From NCBI GenBank assembly GCA_037892935.1, contig JAYXKI010000016.1, positions 620,001-684,000 of the forward strand: 64,000 nucleotides of DNA. The letters run 5' to 3'. Under the pieces are notes generated by a model that was not told the origin of the DNA, did not search any database, and saw only the letters and a program-made list of their open reading frames with translations. Below, in pieces: positions 1-20,915 of this stretch (position 1 is the first letter of the stretch; each line of letters opens with the position of its first letter). Origin of the DNA: Phlebopus portentosus (lineage: Eukaryota; Basidiomycota; Agaricomycetes; Boletales; Boletinellaceae). Made by a program: the position numbers and the translations under genes.

Positions 1-1212
1 TTCGCTCGGGTTGGATTCTCCCATAACTTTTTATTCAACATATCGTAAAACTAGAAGAAAAATTCGGAGCTGCTTAATTAAGAGGCCGAAGACAGGTGGA
101 AGTGAAAATGGACAAATAACACCAAACAAATATCTCTCTTCGGCTTTGGGGGTTCCCTTCCGCAAGCACTTCAGAACGCGTAAGTTTAGCGTTGTTCTTG
201 GATTAATCGTATGGAGGGGCATTTTCTCTTCTTAGAACCCGTTTCTGAAGTTGAGACAGGAGAAGCGGTTTCTGAATATTCATTCGTGGGATTCCTTGAG
301 TTGTCCCTCCGCCTCATCGCACGAATGTGCTCTGAATCCCGCAAACCATCTTCGGTATTCCTACGAAACTTTACGTGTTTCGCCAGATGCTTGTTCCGAA
401 ACCCTTACCGTGAATATAAGTTTGACTCATTCAACTCGCGGAAGAACTCCATGCTCACGACGACCGTTGGATGCTTGAGGACACACGACTATCACGAATT
501 CATTATAGAGTACGCACTCTGCTCTTTTCGCGCCCAGGAGACCGATAATCATTCGCTCCTTACGTTCCCGAAGTATGGTTAGCTCCTTTTGTCCTTTTGG
601 GCACATAGTGACTCTTGAAGAATGAAAGACACCGCTCATTAGGTTTGTCTATGGAATTACGACAGCGGTTATTTACTTCCATCTTAGATGACCACGAGGT
701 AAACTGCTGTTTACAAATAAATAACGCTTATTCGTCAGGCCTATGGAAAGAGACGCGAAAGCCGGCCATCTCTGCGGTTGTCAACGTCATTCGGAACGTT
801 GTAACGTGTTGTGAAGCCCATAAAAGGGAGACCTTATGTCACCGACAGCCAGAGCAGTTGACCGCGGATTTCGCAATCAAGGCACGCGTCTGAGAGGTCG
901 GGCATGGCAAAAGCTACATTCTTCATTGACTCGCTCAGCATGATGGATCATAAAAAACGCAGAGGAAAGGAACGTCCGGGGTAACAACATTGATACAGGA
1001 GACATCATAGGAAAGCACTGGCGTAAAACAGAACGAGCGGTAGGTCGTATATGCGATCTGCCTTAAAAATACAACTTTCATTGTCTTTAGACAACATCAG
1101 AATAATGGAAGTCCCTTTATGACTCCGGCAACGGCCACTCTTAAGGGTTTCAGTGCCTAACAACGGGATCTGCGATGAGTTTCAGAAAAAAAAAAAGAAT
1201 CACGAACCGTGT
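1..1212. other. No recognisable gene
   Basis: Open frames here are short, overlap on both strands and resemble no family I know. No tRNA, repeat array or transposon end was seen. It is probably intergenic, or the degenerate flank of a gene beyond the left edge. Confidence 0.5.
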
Positions 1213-2087
1213 CTAGGGGTGAGTCTCCTCAGACACCTGCTTGCGTGATTTGCACGATCGCATACGCGAACCAGGAACCTTGTCGGGACCACGCCGTCTT
1301 GGCTTCTCGTCGTAGCGACACTCTTCACGGCGACGTACGCAATTTGAGCAAGCGGGGCGAGCTGCGTCGCATCGTATCTTACGACCGCGACTAGAAAATA
1401 TTAGTTGTGCATATGAGCCGCTGGACTTCTTTCCGGTATTTGGGGTATGGACGCTTACCACTGGTGACAAGCCATGACAATCCGTTTAGAACCGCCTTTT
1501 CCATCGCCTGAGGACGTAGATGCTTGCCCGGGAGTGGTCAAAGGGGGAAGGGACGCGTATGGGACTGCTTCTTCACCGGCACGCGCAGGATACGTCCCAC
1601 CATGAGCTAGTGCGCTTGACGACGAACCTCCAGCATGGACTTGAGTATGAACCTGGAATGAGTGGAGACTGCCTGTGGGGGACTGAGATCGCACGGGCGG
1701 TCTGAACGGTTGTGGCTCAGTCCCGTGAGCCGGAGCATGCAGTAGGTGGCCGTGATGGTGGGTTTGAATCGGTGCAAGTGTCATACTTTCGTATCGTCTG
1801 GATGTTCCATACGCATGCATCGCTTCACGATCTGCCCTATGATAGGCTTCAGACGAATATACACCCTGCATCTCACCGGTCTGGGCTGAGCTGACACGAG
1901 GTAGGTCATAAGCGTCGTGGACTGGGTCATAAGCCGCATGACTGAATGCCCCCGACTCCTGGTAATTCGGAGATTCAGGAGGAGCCTGCCTCGCGGCTGG
2001 CGCGTCACCGATTGTGTTGGTATTGTAATGAAGGCGCGCTAGAAGGTTAATCAGAGTTGAGTCAAATTTACCAGCTAGTCCGGGCAA
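1213..2087 (-). CDS. Zn2Cys6 fungal transcription factor with C-terminal zinc cluster
   Basis: Predicted nuclear DNA-binding regulator. Two exons, 2087-1459 and 1390-1213, are joined across a 68-nt GTAAGC...CTAG intron that falls inside the second zinc-ligand cysteine codon (TG|T). The joined motif is CHQC, RGRKIRC, DAARPAC, SNC, VRRREEC, so the six cysteines follow C-x2-C-x6-C-x6-C-x2-C-x6-C exactly. A basic tail RRRGPDKVPGSR follows, as in many basidiomycete zinc-cluster proteins. The cluster lies in the last 70 residues of about 268; the first 200 are Ser/Pro/His-rich and look disordered. The N terminus is uncertain. The frame opens upstream without a clear ATG, and a possible acceptor (TTCTAG) lies near 2040, so a further 5' exon may exist. 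No fungal middle-homology domain is visible. Targets cannot be inferred. Confidence 0.8.
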
Positions 2088-3816
2088 TCAGCCGAAAAAG
2101 GTACCTACAGGAAATGCTAGGCAGAACATGTTGACGCCTATCTTCGCCTTGATATGAGTAGCTAGAGCGCGATCGGTCTTGCTCGTTCATTCTCTAGACA
2201 AGAGAAAAGGTAAGAGGCCCGTTGGCTGGAGAAAATGGTAGACAGGCGTACGGACAAAACAAGGCGCACAGATATAGAAGGAACAAATTTCTACGAATGA
2301 GGCGACTGTTAAATACGTTTTACTCTGAATCAATTGTTCCGGAAATCACTGGCATAGAGAAAGTCCGATTCTCCAATCCAACGAGTGCGAAGGCAACACG
2401 TTTGATTCCGGACAGAGCTTCGGGGCAAAGAACGTTGTCGGGCAAGTAGGAGGACGTTCCTCGGTCTCTTCCCGTTGACGCGGCTCGGAGCGCAAAGCTA
2501 CGACCAGAAAAGGCGAAAGGGGTTTTTCGTCTGCTGACAACACCTAAGTGGGGATGCAAAAAAAGATCTCCGACGAAGTTTATACTATTGTGGAGAGAGC
2601 GGGCCTAGTAAGTATATGGAAAGGAAATCTCAATGATTAGGTAGAGCCGCACTTGCCAAAATGTTTCCGCTCTTGGCGGTAGAGTTCGGAAGGTTTTGAT
2701 CAATCAAGAATCGACCCTCGTCAGGAGAAGACAGGTGGGCAGAAGCGCAAATAGTGGCGTAGACTAACAGACCGTGAATAACCGGCAGTCGGCGGACGTA
2801 AGTTCAAATAGATTGCAATGATGATCGTTGCTTCCGATGCCGGGGACGCTGAAGTAGACCAAGGAAGACGACAAGAGAAGGAAGTATTTAAATGAATGTT
2901 TCTGCTCTCCTCTTTGATCAGATGCCGTTATGCTCGCGTCGTGTAGCGTGTCGTATGAACAACCTTCGGAAGTTTTAGTTCGCGAAGTACGTGGATGGAG
3001 AAACGTTAAAAAGGAGTATGCACTTACGACGGCTCGGTAACGGGCGATAGGTTCTGACTCGTCAAGGATCCGCGGCAATCACTGGCAAACCTGGCATATC
3101 TTTTTCTGGTAAATTCAAATCGACCGACTCAGCATTAGAGTAGGTTCGAGCAGAAAAGAGTGATAACATTAACAACTACTATCTCCGATGCTGCTATGGT
3201 CTATTACGCACGGGGCGGACAGAAAATCACTGGCCCCCTAACTGATTGCAAATGGCTGGATTTCCTGTGCCATCCCATCGTATCTTAGGCTGTTGCGGCC
3301 GATAACCTAATAAGATTGGTGCCGCGTGGACTGCTTTTGCGCTTACCGTATGTACGTTGCCAAAACCACAGTGATGGTTAGAGGGAAAAAATCCGAAGGT
3401 AACCATGAAACACAGAAGTGTCTACAACTCAGTGTAAAATTCAGAAAGAGCAGATCAACGGAGACGACAACAGACCTGACGGACCTGGATTCGAGTATAA
3501 GTACTCAGGCTGGTGCCGTTTTAGAAAGCCATAAGGAAATGATGACCAGAGAGTAGTCATCGAGAAGAGATTTCACAGGCTCAAATTAGTGGCTTTCCAG
3601 GTTCAGATGCATATCACAGGTGAATACGAGCTATCCGGTTTGCAACCCTCATATTTGTTCAGGCCGTCGGAAGAAATAAAAGGTTGAAACGCTGAACCGG
3701 TTTCGAAGCTGGTATAGATTCCGAGTTACGTAATTTCGGATCGCTGACACATATGCGCTGATCATCACGTCCCTACACAGGCTTCAGCTCTGCGTGAGCT
3801 GACCTACCATGCACTG
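2088..3816. other. Intergenic region, no recognisable gene
   Basis: No open frame of convincing composition and no family match. The last part may hold 5' sequence of the PH-domain gene: an acceptor-like CTACACAG at 3773-3780 is followed by an open frame running into 3817, so an upstream exon of that gene could lie here. Confidence 0.4.
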
Positions 3817-6800
3817 ATGCAGTCGACGCTGACAAGCGTAGGCGCCAACCTAGACGAGCACGGGCAGTCAACGTCGACGGTGAGCACCCATATTGACTTT
3901 TGGCGTCGTCTTCTTGCCGAAACGTACTGAGATCAGCGAAAATTTATGGTACAGGGACGTGGCCCGCTTCCGTCCATCATGGCTGCCAGTGTTACCGCTT
4001 TACCTGCTGGTCGTCGCACGTCGTCGCCGGCACCGCGACCGACCTCGCCTTCCAACAGTCCCTTCCAACCGTCCTCATCTCAACAGCCAGGCTTGACAAC
4101 CGCAAGCAACAACAGCAAAACTGCTGGCCGGTTTTCTGACGCATTCTCCACCATGGTGGGCCGTAACCGAACGCTGTCAACGGATTCGAACTCAAGGGAC
4201 TTGTCTCGTGCAAGGCATTTGCAGACACAGGCGCGGGAAGAACACGCAGGTGAAAGTTCCTTTGGCATTGGTGAGTTACCATTTTTTTTACTCGCAATTG
4301 GATTTTCTGCACCCCAGGGAAGCCCATTAGTTTGTTCAGACCGCCGTGTCTGATGTATCTTGAAGGCTTCTCCAACGTCGACGTATACAATAATCAATTG
4401 ACTCAGCTAGCGACGCTTGGCCGAGCATTTTGTTGTTAAGGACTGCGCTTTTCGCCACCGTCCCAGCGTATTAATAAATTCTTAATTCCAATTACTTGAC
4501 TATCTACGTATAAGTCAACAGAAATCCAATTCTCACATATCTTCTGTCTTCCAGATGCTGATCCCTTCGCCAGCCACCCTGGCGGCTCCTCAAATCACTT
4601 GGCCGGTGATACTTCAACCGCATCGATCAATACTACCAATAATTCGCTTCATAGGAAGCAGCGCGGAAGTCTCTTGTTTGCCGCATCGGATGCGCTGGGA
4701 TTTACCCGGGTCGGTGCATCTATCACGAAGAGAATGACCAGACGTATTTCTATCGAACAGAGCGCTAATCCGTCTGCTGCACAAACTCAGACCAATCCTC
4801 AGCAACGAAGAGGTTTACCTTGGAAAGGGAAAGGGAAGCCTAAAGGCCACTGGGCTTTGCAACCTTCATCCTTACACAGCATGACAGATGTCATTGAAAT
4901 TAGCGCGGCCAAGTCCGCTTTAACTTCAGTTCGTGACGAAGAAGAGGAGAACGAGCGAAGAGAACGCGATCGACTTCGTGAGGCTGCCGCCGAATCTATC
5001 GGAATTAGTCCGTTGTTTAGAGAAGATGCATCGTCACGAGTTACAGAGAGCGATGATATGCGGTACGACAATGAATCCATAGACGAACACTGGTCCAAAG
5101 GCCATCCTGAAGCTAGTATGGACGGCAACGCGGTTGAAAGACTACGTGCTCTGGATCGATCCCGGACGAACATAACTGGGACTCCCGAACAACATGAGAA
5201 GCCTGTTGGGTTACAATTGCAGCAAACAAGAGACAATAGGCATAATCGTAGTTCTTCTCTTTCTGGCATTACAACTCCAACAACTCCAAGTGCTACCTCT
5301 CAGTGGCCACTACCGCCGCTCGTCCCTCCTGTCCTGTCGACGAATGGAAGAACACCGATAAGTTCCGCGACTAATACGACGTCTCGGCAACAGCTTCCGG
5401 CCTTTCCATGTTCGTTCTCCGCGTTAGGCCCTCTGTCGCGCAAATCTTCGACCATATTGAAGTTCTATGCTTCCTCCCCACTGCTTCTCAGTTTTTCACG
5501 GCAATGGAGAAGCAGGACAATTGTGTTAACTGGCCCGCCTCGCCCGAAGTCGCCTTCTTTCAGAGGTTTCCGACCTTTTACACCTCCGGAACGGTTGCCA
5601 TCTGTTTATCATTTGCATCTGTTCAAGTCCTCGGGACCAGACGAGAGAGAACTCGAAAGGTTGGAGGTAAACGAGGACTCGGTGGTTTTCGTAGCCGACG
5701 AAGAGATTGCGGGAAAACGCTCGGTTGTCAAAGTTGGTGGTATAGACGTGGGAGCAAAGAAACGGGAGCTGAATGTGGAGGAAATTTGTCAGATCTTGTG
5801 GTTTCTCGTTATAGCTGATCCCAGTGAAGCGCAGGGTTGGATATCGACCTTGAAAAGCGCCGTTCTCGACCAAAGGTATGTTGTCATTCCAAGTATAGAA
5901 CTAAAGCCTAAATCGGAGCGACACAATTCTATGTTCCACTTTCCGAAGTCTTTTTACCCGTGCTTACTTAGACTCTTTTTTAGGGCAGAAAAGGCGGGGT
6001 TTGCCATGCCAACGGACTCGTTATCATCATCCGGACCAAAGGGTGATTTAGACGTCATGTTGACTATGCGCGCTCATGATGTAGCATCCACCGTTCGCGC
6101 GCATGCTCATCTGCCTTCGAGGACTTCACACGAGGAGAATCCAGCCCGTAATTCTGACAGTCCTACGCCCACTGCGAGATCTTGGTCTAGCGAACGCAGA
6201 CGTCCGATATCGCCGTCCGGTAGAATGGTCTCATTGAAGGGTCTTTTTTCAGTTCCAGGACGTACTCGATCCATGTTGCATGGCAGCACAAGTCGAAGCG
6301 AAGAAGAGTCTCCGACAAGTCCGGTCGATGCACCGTCTTTCACATTGTGTGGTGCAGAGATGCATAACATGACTCGACCTGCTAACGTTGATGCTACGTC
6401 AAGCAATCCCAAATGTGCTCCTTCATCGCCAGTTGTCGCTGCCCAGGTGTTACCTGTTCCAAATCCGTTCCCTGGGCCGATATTATCGACGACAGAAATG
6501 AACTTTGACAAGGTTAGTATGAAGGACCGTGACAAGGACTTGCCGGAATGGTATTCCATTCAAAGCAGTCAACGCAATAGGGGCGACTCAATGTCCTCGG
6601 TGAATGCGGGTCCAGCTCTTCTTCCTCCACCTCGTAACAGACGGCCATGGACTTCAGCTGGTCTTCTTAATAACAGCGCGAGACAAGAGCAGATGAGAGA
6701 TAACAGCCCTCCTTCCAGGAGGTCGTTTCAGAGTGCCATCTCGCTACACGGTGCAAGACTGAGTATGGACGGGAGGTCACGACCTTCTTCCCCTGTTGAA

Positions 6801-8111
6801 TCGCTTGGCACTGCAACCGGCGCTCTCGGTTCTGTCGATGTTGGCTCGAAACGTGCTTCGTTATCATCGGATGTCTCATCCTTCATCTCAACAGCACCTG
6901 ACCGTGATCAGCTTGCGGGAAGGTCCCCCTCTGGCATTCAGCGACGTATCAGAGCCGGCAAGCTCCCAAAGATGTTGAGTCCACCAGCAGGACCCCCGCC
7001 TTCTGTCCCTCAACAACCAGCGCAAACATCTTTGCTTGGAGAAGCAAATGCACAAGCTCCTGTGGACGGATCTCCGAGCCGATCATCCTCGTTGCGAAGC
7101 ATGTCTAATTCGGACTCGGTTCAAAACGGAAGCCTGTTTACTGGTAGGCGTCTTTCAGAATCATCCGTCTTAAGCGCTGGTTCTACAAACCAATCTGCTG
7201 CACGCGGGAGCTATATTTCACTGCGAACTTCTAAGACTTTATCGCCGAAGCGGACATCCATCCCCCCACCTCCGCGACCTGCTCCTACCTCGGCCCTTCC
7301 CCCAACTCCTTCGGACGCGAATACCACCACCCCAAATGATTATCCAAAGCGAACATCTTTCCGGCAATCACTTTCACACAGGTCGTTGCGATTTTCTCTT
7401 AGTCCTCCACCTTCGAAGTCCATGTCTTCTGGGTCCGACGATCCTCTTCGTCGCAGAAGCGTTAGTGGCGGAGCTTCTGTAGTAAACGGTACCACATCTC
7501 ATGTCCCGATAGCACCACCTGCACCACCCCCTACTGGACCCTTGCCTCCCACTCCGCGAGATCCTATTTCTAACCGATACTCCTTTCGAGAACGTTTGCG
7601 AATGAAGAGTGCACCTTCGACTCCGCTAGGGGTCAGAGGGGGTGCAGGACCGCCTACCACTTTACCGGGTTCACCGCCGCTGGTAACTGTATCTTCGGTC
7701 GCGTCCTTAAAGGACAATAGTTCGCACTCGGTACCGATAGGAGAGCCAATCGCAGCAATACCCAAAGACTTGAATTTTCTCAATATGTCTTCACCAGTTG
7801 ATTCATCCGCTCCCTCGACTGACGATACGGACTTTTTACATGTATCCACGCCCATCTCGACGACTTTCCCAAAGCCCATACCCGCTAAATCAACTGATTA
7901 TCCCCCTCCGGAACATTCCAATGATTCTCCCCCCACACCGGAAATGATGGCTTTGCCCCCACCTCCTCGACGAGGGCGGAACGGAACTATTTCCGAGAAG
8001 GAAAGGGATCGCAGCTCTCAATCACTTACGAGTAACATCACACCGGCTACGACGGATGATAGCCCATCTTTTCACACGCAACTAGAGCCTACTGGAACAG
8101 TCGCAGTATAG
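3817..8111 (+). CDS. PH-domain protein with long proline/serine-rich tail
   Basis: Probable membrane- or cortex-associated scaffold. Four exons fit in phase: 3817-3879, 3955-4270, 4555-5875 and 5984-8111, giving about 1275 residues. A pleckstrin-homology-like fold spans roughly residues 430-570: it starts near WRSRTIVLT, contains YHLHLFKSS and VVKVGG strands, and closes with the helix around EAQGWISTLKSAVLDQR. PH domains commonly bind phosphoinositides or proteins. The remainder is low complexity, with repeated PPPP and PPTP motifs (for example near 7264-7560 and 7905-7975) that could bind SH3 or profilin-like partners. The third intron (5876-5983) is 108 nt and stop-free, so it is easily mistaken for coding sequence; removing it joins LDQR to AEKAGF. 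The start at 3817 is a choice, because an upstream exon ending in a CTACACAG acceptor is possible. It could be a Skg3/Caf120-like protein, but I could not confirm that. Confidence 0.75.
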
Positions 8112-8274
8112 TGTGATCTCGCATTTACATTGTTCTTAGTTACTATTTGAGTATGTATCTCACTGGGAGCTCTTGGATCATGTTGTACTAGTATCAATAT
8201 AACATTATTATGGATACATAGATATCAGAACAAAAAAAAAGCATCGAGAAAAGAAGCATGAAAAAAAAGGTAAT

Positions 8275-16755
<8,481 letters not shown>

Positions 16756-16943
16756 TGTGACCAAGGTCGTCGTCGATGATGAGAGTAGAGAACAAGACAG
16801 AAAGTATCGCTCACTCAGCGATGTACATTTCGCTGTCACGAACGTGACTCATACATCACGCCGCTCCAAACTTGTCGGTCACGCTCCTCTTAGGTCTCGA
16901 TTGACGAAAGTCGAGTCGATGCGACGAATACACAGTTTTTACA

Positions 16944-18123
16944 ATGGCCATCATGGACGACAACTATGAACGGGACCTCATGAAACTGTGGGCGCTGGTT
17001 GTCGACCTGAGTGAGCAGCTCTCCCATACCAAGTCGCAAGCCGACGCACTTCGTAGTCATTCTATGGTTTTGAAGGTTCGTGACCCATCCTATAAGCAAC
17101 TGGTCTAGGATCTAATGGCTTTCATTCGCCTGATAGGCCCAAGCATTGCATTCTGAAACGGGATTTGTGCTTAGACGGTGCGGATGGGAGCTTAACCTTC
17201 TTTGTTCCTAGCTGACGCGGTAATGTTATCCAGGTTTAACCTCCACCTTTCACAAGGTCTGTCTGTACTAACTTAAAGCGCAGACCTCACTGAGAATGCA
17301 ATATAGAAGAATATGATGCGGAGCTGGAGCGGATGAACAATACCTTATCTACGGAGAACCAAAGCCTCCAATATGACAACAAACAGCTCAACTCATTGTT
17401 GAAAGAGTACGAACAGACACTTGACACGGTCATGTCCACCTTCCGCAAACATGCAGTAAGTTCTGGAATTCTCTAGAAATTTCAAGATATTGACAAACTT
17501 CTTGGTAAACCTAGCATGATGTACAGCTGAAAGAACTCGAGACGATCAGGCTGTATGAGCAGTTATTACTAGAGTTAGAAACCAGGTCTCTCGACGCACA
17601 GCTCGCGGCCGACACTTCTGTTTCTCTGCTGATTGCCAAATGCTCGCGTCTGTTACGAATGGTCTTACGTCTCATGGGCGGTGAAGAGCCTGCCCCTCCC
17701 ACGCCCCCTTCGCCTGTGTCGAGTCCCTCGACAGCCCCTCTCTTCACCGTCCCTAACGAGGAGTCCGCAACTTTGGATAAAGTCGAAGCTCGGTTCACGC
17801 CAGAGCTTACAGAAGCCAACCAACCAGATTGGGCATTGGAACGGGAAATAGAGCTCGCTCGACTTGAACAAGAGAACACTGAGTTGCGGATGTTACTTCA
17901 AGCCGCAGATGCAGCCGCGACGGCTCCACTGACAACGCTTCCATCTTCGCTGCCAAAGGTACCCGTGTCGGTTATTCACTCGCGAATGCCCCCTCGAACA
18001 CGTCAACGATTACATAACAGCTTCAGCTCCGAATCATCCTCCAGTGAATTTCGTGGTGGTGGCTTCTATCCCATCCAGGGAGACCCTCAGGGCATGATTG
18101 ATATGGCGGAAGAGGTTTTGTAG
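16944..18123 (+). CDS. SIKE/FGFR1OP2-family coiled-coil protein (STRIPAK component)
   Basis: Likely a small coiled-coil subunit of the striatin-interacting phosphatase and kinase complex, whose fungal versions act in hyphal fusion and fruiting-body development. Five exons fit in phase: 16944-17075, 17137-17177, 17234-17256 (only 23 nt), 17307-17455 and 17515-18123, giving about 317 residues. Family landmarks are the heptad block around LLKEYEQTLDTVMSTFRKH and the C-terminal LEQENTELRMLLQ, which match the human family in order and spacing. A Pro/Ser-rich linker lies between the coils, and the tail is Ser-rich. The intron before 17307 has a textbook TACTAAC branch site. The first donor, AAG|GTTCGT, is unusual. 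The gene is divergent from PRP8 with 188 bp between start codons, so the two probably share a promoter region. Complex membership is inferred from the family. Confidence 0.8.
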
Positions 18124-18348
18124 TAATTTATTGTTCAGGATTGCAATTGCTTATACTCTATTCCATTCTGCATCACTTTTGTCAAGACGTACATACAGCG
18201 ACAAAGCATTATGCCAGATTCAGAGTGAAACTGTTATCTGGTAAGTCTTATCTTTCCGACAAAGAGGTGTGTTCGTTGACTTACTTAGTTGGTATACCGC
18301 TCTGCTGCGTGCTGTCATGCAAGAGTGATGAAATAATATATGTTAACA

Positions 18349-18919
18349 TCAGTCCAAGCAAATGATCGGCTTTGCGTACCTAAGCGTCACCTCCCCACTG
18401 ATGATATCCAGCGTTGGTAGCAAGACCAACTGGACAAGCGACAGAGCTCCTAGACTCAGTGTCGCATTCTGTACTGTTCCACTATTTACCGTGCCTCCTG
18501 CAGGTACGACAAAGTTATCGAACGAGTGGTTGAACGATATTACAGGGATCACGAGAGTCCCGAGGTCTGCGGATATCTGCTTGATGGTTGTAGACGTTGT
18601 ACCAGAATTCGATACTGAGAGTTGTTCTGTCGTTAGTGCTGCTACCTGCCCGTGCAAAGTGTGTATATCACCATCGAAGTTCAAACTAGCCAAATACCTC
18701 GATGAGTAACTTGTATTGGACAATGACGGCAATACTTACGATGCCTGATTACGGGTGAGTGAATCGATCTGGTGCCATAGTCAGCATCTGAAAAATATTC
18801 CTCATCTTGGAACATACATTCAATCCAACTGTGATGTGTTCCACCTTTATGGCTTGAGAAAAAGCCGAAGCCGCGAAACTCAGAGCGACAAAGACAGTCG
18901 AGGGAAAACGAGCAAGCAT
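18349..18919 (-). CDS. Small secreted protein, copy A of a tandem pair
   Basis: Unrecognised secreted protein, paralogous to the gene at 19397-20197. It begins with a signal peptide, MLARFPSTVFVALSFAASA, cleaved near FS|QA. Exons by comparison with copy B: 18919-18818, 18768-18740 (29 nt), 18685-18672 (14 nt), then 18626 onwards. Introns occupy the same phases as in copy B. The mature part shares with B the block LNFD, the spacing I-S/A-A-x-I/L-G-T, SFN-x-(S/T)-F-x-NF, NSG-x-V-x-N, GAL and DI-(I/L)-S, ending in a beta-strand-like LR. No cysteines are conserved, unlike most effectors. The 3' end is uncertain: the frame stops at 18349, but a GTACGC donor after the codons for V-T-L suggests a further exon as in B. 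Function unknown; both copies are convergent with the coiled-coil gene. Confidence 0.65.
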
Positions 18920-19396
18920 CTTGTCCCGGCAAGGCTTTTCGAACTCATAAGCTTTTCAGGTCTTGTTCATGTCATGTATGCCTGTCCGTCGGACCGCTGC
19001 GGAATCTTCTTGGACATGCCTATAAGCCCCTGATTCTCATGCAAGCGGTCGCGTTTCACTACTAGCCCGAAGGTACACGTCCTGCCAAACAGTTCCTTGG
19101 CATGACTCCCTGAAGAAAGGCATCTCATCTCGAACTCTCTTCTATGGACGGCGTCTAGACCTCTATTTGAGGATCTGATCTTCGGTTGTCAGTCTTTACC
19201 GAGATCCGGTGCTATTGCAATCTAGCAAGAATACCGAAACTATCCCTTCTTCAGATATCTATGGGCATGAGAAGACTAAGTAGGTAAAAGTAACACATTC
19301 AGCAACGTATATTGAGGTTCTCGTTCTTTCACAGTAGACCGAAGGTGACACTGTAAGTTCACAGATATGAAAGGTCAGCCCCAATACCATGGAACG
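18920..19396. other. Spacer between the two secreted-protein paralogs
   Basis: No coding signal. It should hold the promoter of copy A, which reads leftwards, and the 3' end of copy B. No transposon ends were seen that would explain the duplication. Confidence 0.4.
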
Positions 19397-20197
19397 TTAT
19401 GGGCATTGGAAGTCTAACTTTGTCGGAACGCTCAGCTGTGCAGCCGGCAGTGAGAGCGGGATCCCTCCAGTTCCGTTAACCGTCAATACGCTGGCGTGAA
19501 ACTATTCGTCAGCATTCTTCCCGTCTTGACGAACTTGAAAGAAAGTCGTGAAAGAAAGCATATGCTCACCGAAGATTGTACGTCGCGCTAAGGATATCAA
19601 ACCTAGTGTTTGAGATTACGTTGAGTGTTTGTAGCGCACCCTGCGTGAGCTCAACATTTGGCACGATGCCACTGTTGATTGGGTTCAAGCCTGAAAGGAC
19701 GAAATTCGAGAAGGTCTGATTGAAGCTAAAGAATGGGGTTCCTTGTGTTCCTATCTGGGCACTCATCCTATCAACAGTTATCTCGACGAGAGGCACCGGA
19801 GTGACTACTATGTACGCATGAGATGGGTCTCTCTTCATACAATTTCACCACTGACCATCGAAATTTAATCTGCATGATCAATGGATTGGGATTTCATTAG
19901 TGAGGAAGTAGAAGTGATAGACTGCTCACGATGCCGTATTCAAAAGCAGCGTAAGGACCTGCAATTTTGGACTCTCAGGAAAAACCAATGAGAAACCAGA
20001 AGTTGGCGTGCACTCACGGACATTTCAATGTTCAGTTGAGACACTTGAAGCGCAGGACTCAACAACAAATTCAGAATCGCGGCTGGGATGTCGCCTATGC
20101 CCAAATCAGACGAAGGTGCAGCAGCAACATGCGTCTGATTCCCCAAGACCAGTAGTACTGCTGGTAGAAAACATATCGTGAGGGAAGGGATCTTCAT
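19397..20197 (-). CDS. Small secreted protein, copy B of a tandem pair
   Basis: Unrecognised secreted protein of about 184 residues. Five exons fit in phase: 20197-20018, 19958-19930 (29 nt), 19869-19856 (14 nt), 19807-19570 and 19490-19397. The signal peptide covers about residues 1-27 (hydrophobic run around FLPAVLLVLG, cleavage after HVAAA). The mature protein has LNFD, SAQIGTQGTPFFSFNQTFSNF, NSGIVPN and GALQTLNVISN, and ends TKLDFQCP. Exon 2 (29 nt) and exon 3 (14 nt) have the same lengths and phases as in copy A, which shows the two genes arose by duplication. Only one cysteine lies in the mature part, so it is not a cysteine-stabilised effector. Repeated beta-type segments suggest a small beta-sandwich fold, but this is a guess. 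Confidence 0.7.
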
Positions 20198-20915
20198 GAT
20201 ATGAGCAACGGGTCGAAGTCTGAGAGCAGATCACCGTCTCTGGACGTCTATTTATTCACGGTCAGTGAGTACATTAGCCCTCTGCTCTTGACTCATGCTC
20301 TTACTCCAAGGTGGTACCTTGTTGGCGAGACTCGGCATCAAAAGCTCATCAGATTCTCTGGGGACCTGAGAGCTTTGGAAGCTCTAGCTCAGGTCGAGGC
20401 ATATTTCGGAGTGCCTTCATCAAATTCCGGACTACGATAGACAGATAGACAGCCAGCTCAATGGCGTGCGGTCAGGTCCCCGACAATGAGAAGGATGACA
20501 AACACACGGAAGAGATGCATTGAGGCTACCAAAACGCCTCAGCGATGATCAATAGATGCCTCCGAAGGAGCCAGACGGATGGTCGATCCCAGGAAGACCT
20601 CGGTGAGAACAGTCACTCTATCTAGAATTGGTAAGACACTCTGGACTAAATTTGAGCAGAAGACCAAAAGGCATTCAGAGTCGATATTCAGGTGATCAAG
20701 GACATGCGACTCCTCGCGCATCACAGTCTAGAAGGTCCCTCCAGACTGGCCAGACCCCGTCTTCCTCACACCCGACTTCCATCCCATTGTCTCTCAAAAT
20801 GAAATATTCCCGACTCGGAGTTTGAACGATCGCAAGTGCCGGATGCAAATTTTGTATCTCCGGCCCGCTTGTCGTAAAATGAACACTTTCAATAAGATGA
20901 TGCCTTGAGTTTAAT
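20198..20915. other. Intergenic, no recognisable gene
   Basis: Open frames are short and unconvincing. It lies upstream of secreted copy B and downstream of the SAP/F-box gene, so it should hold a promoter and a terminator region. Confidence 0.4.
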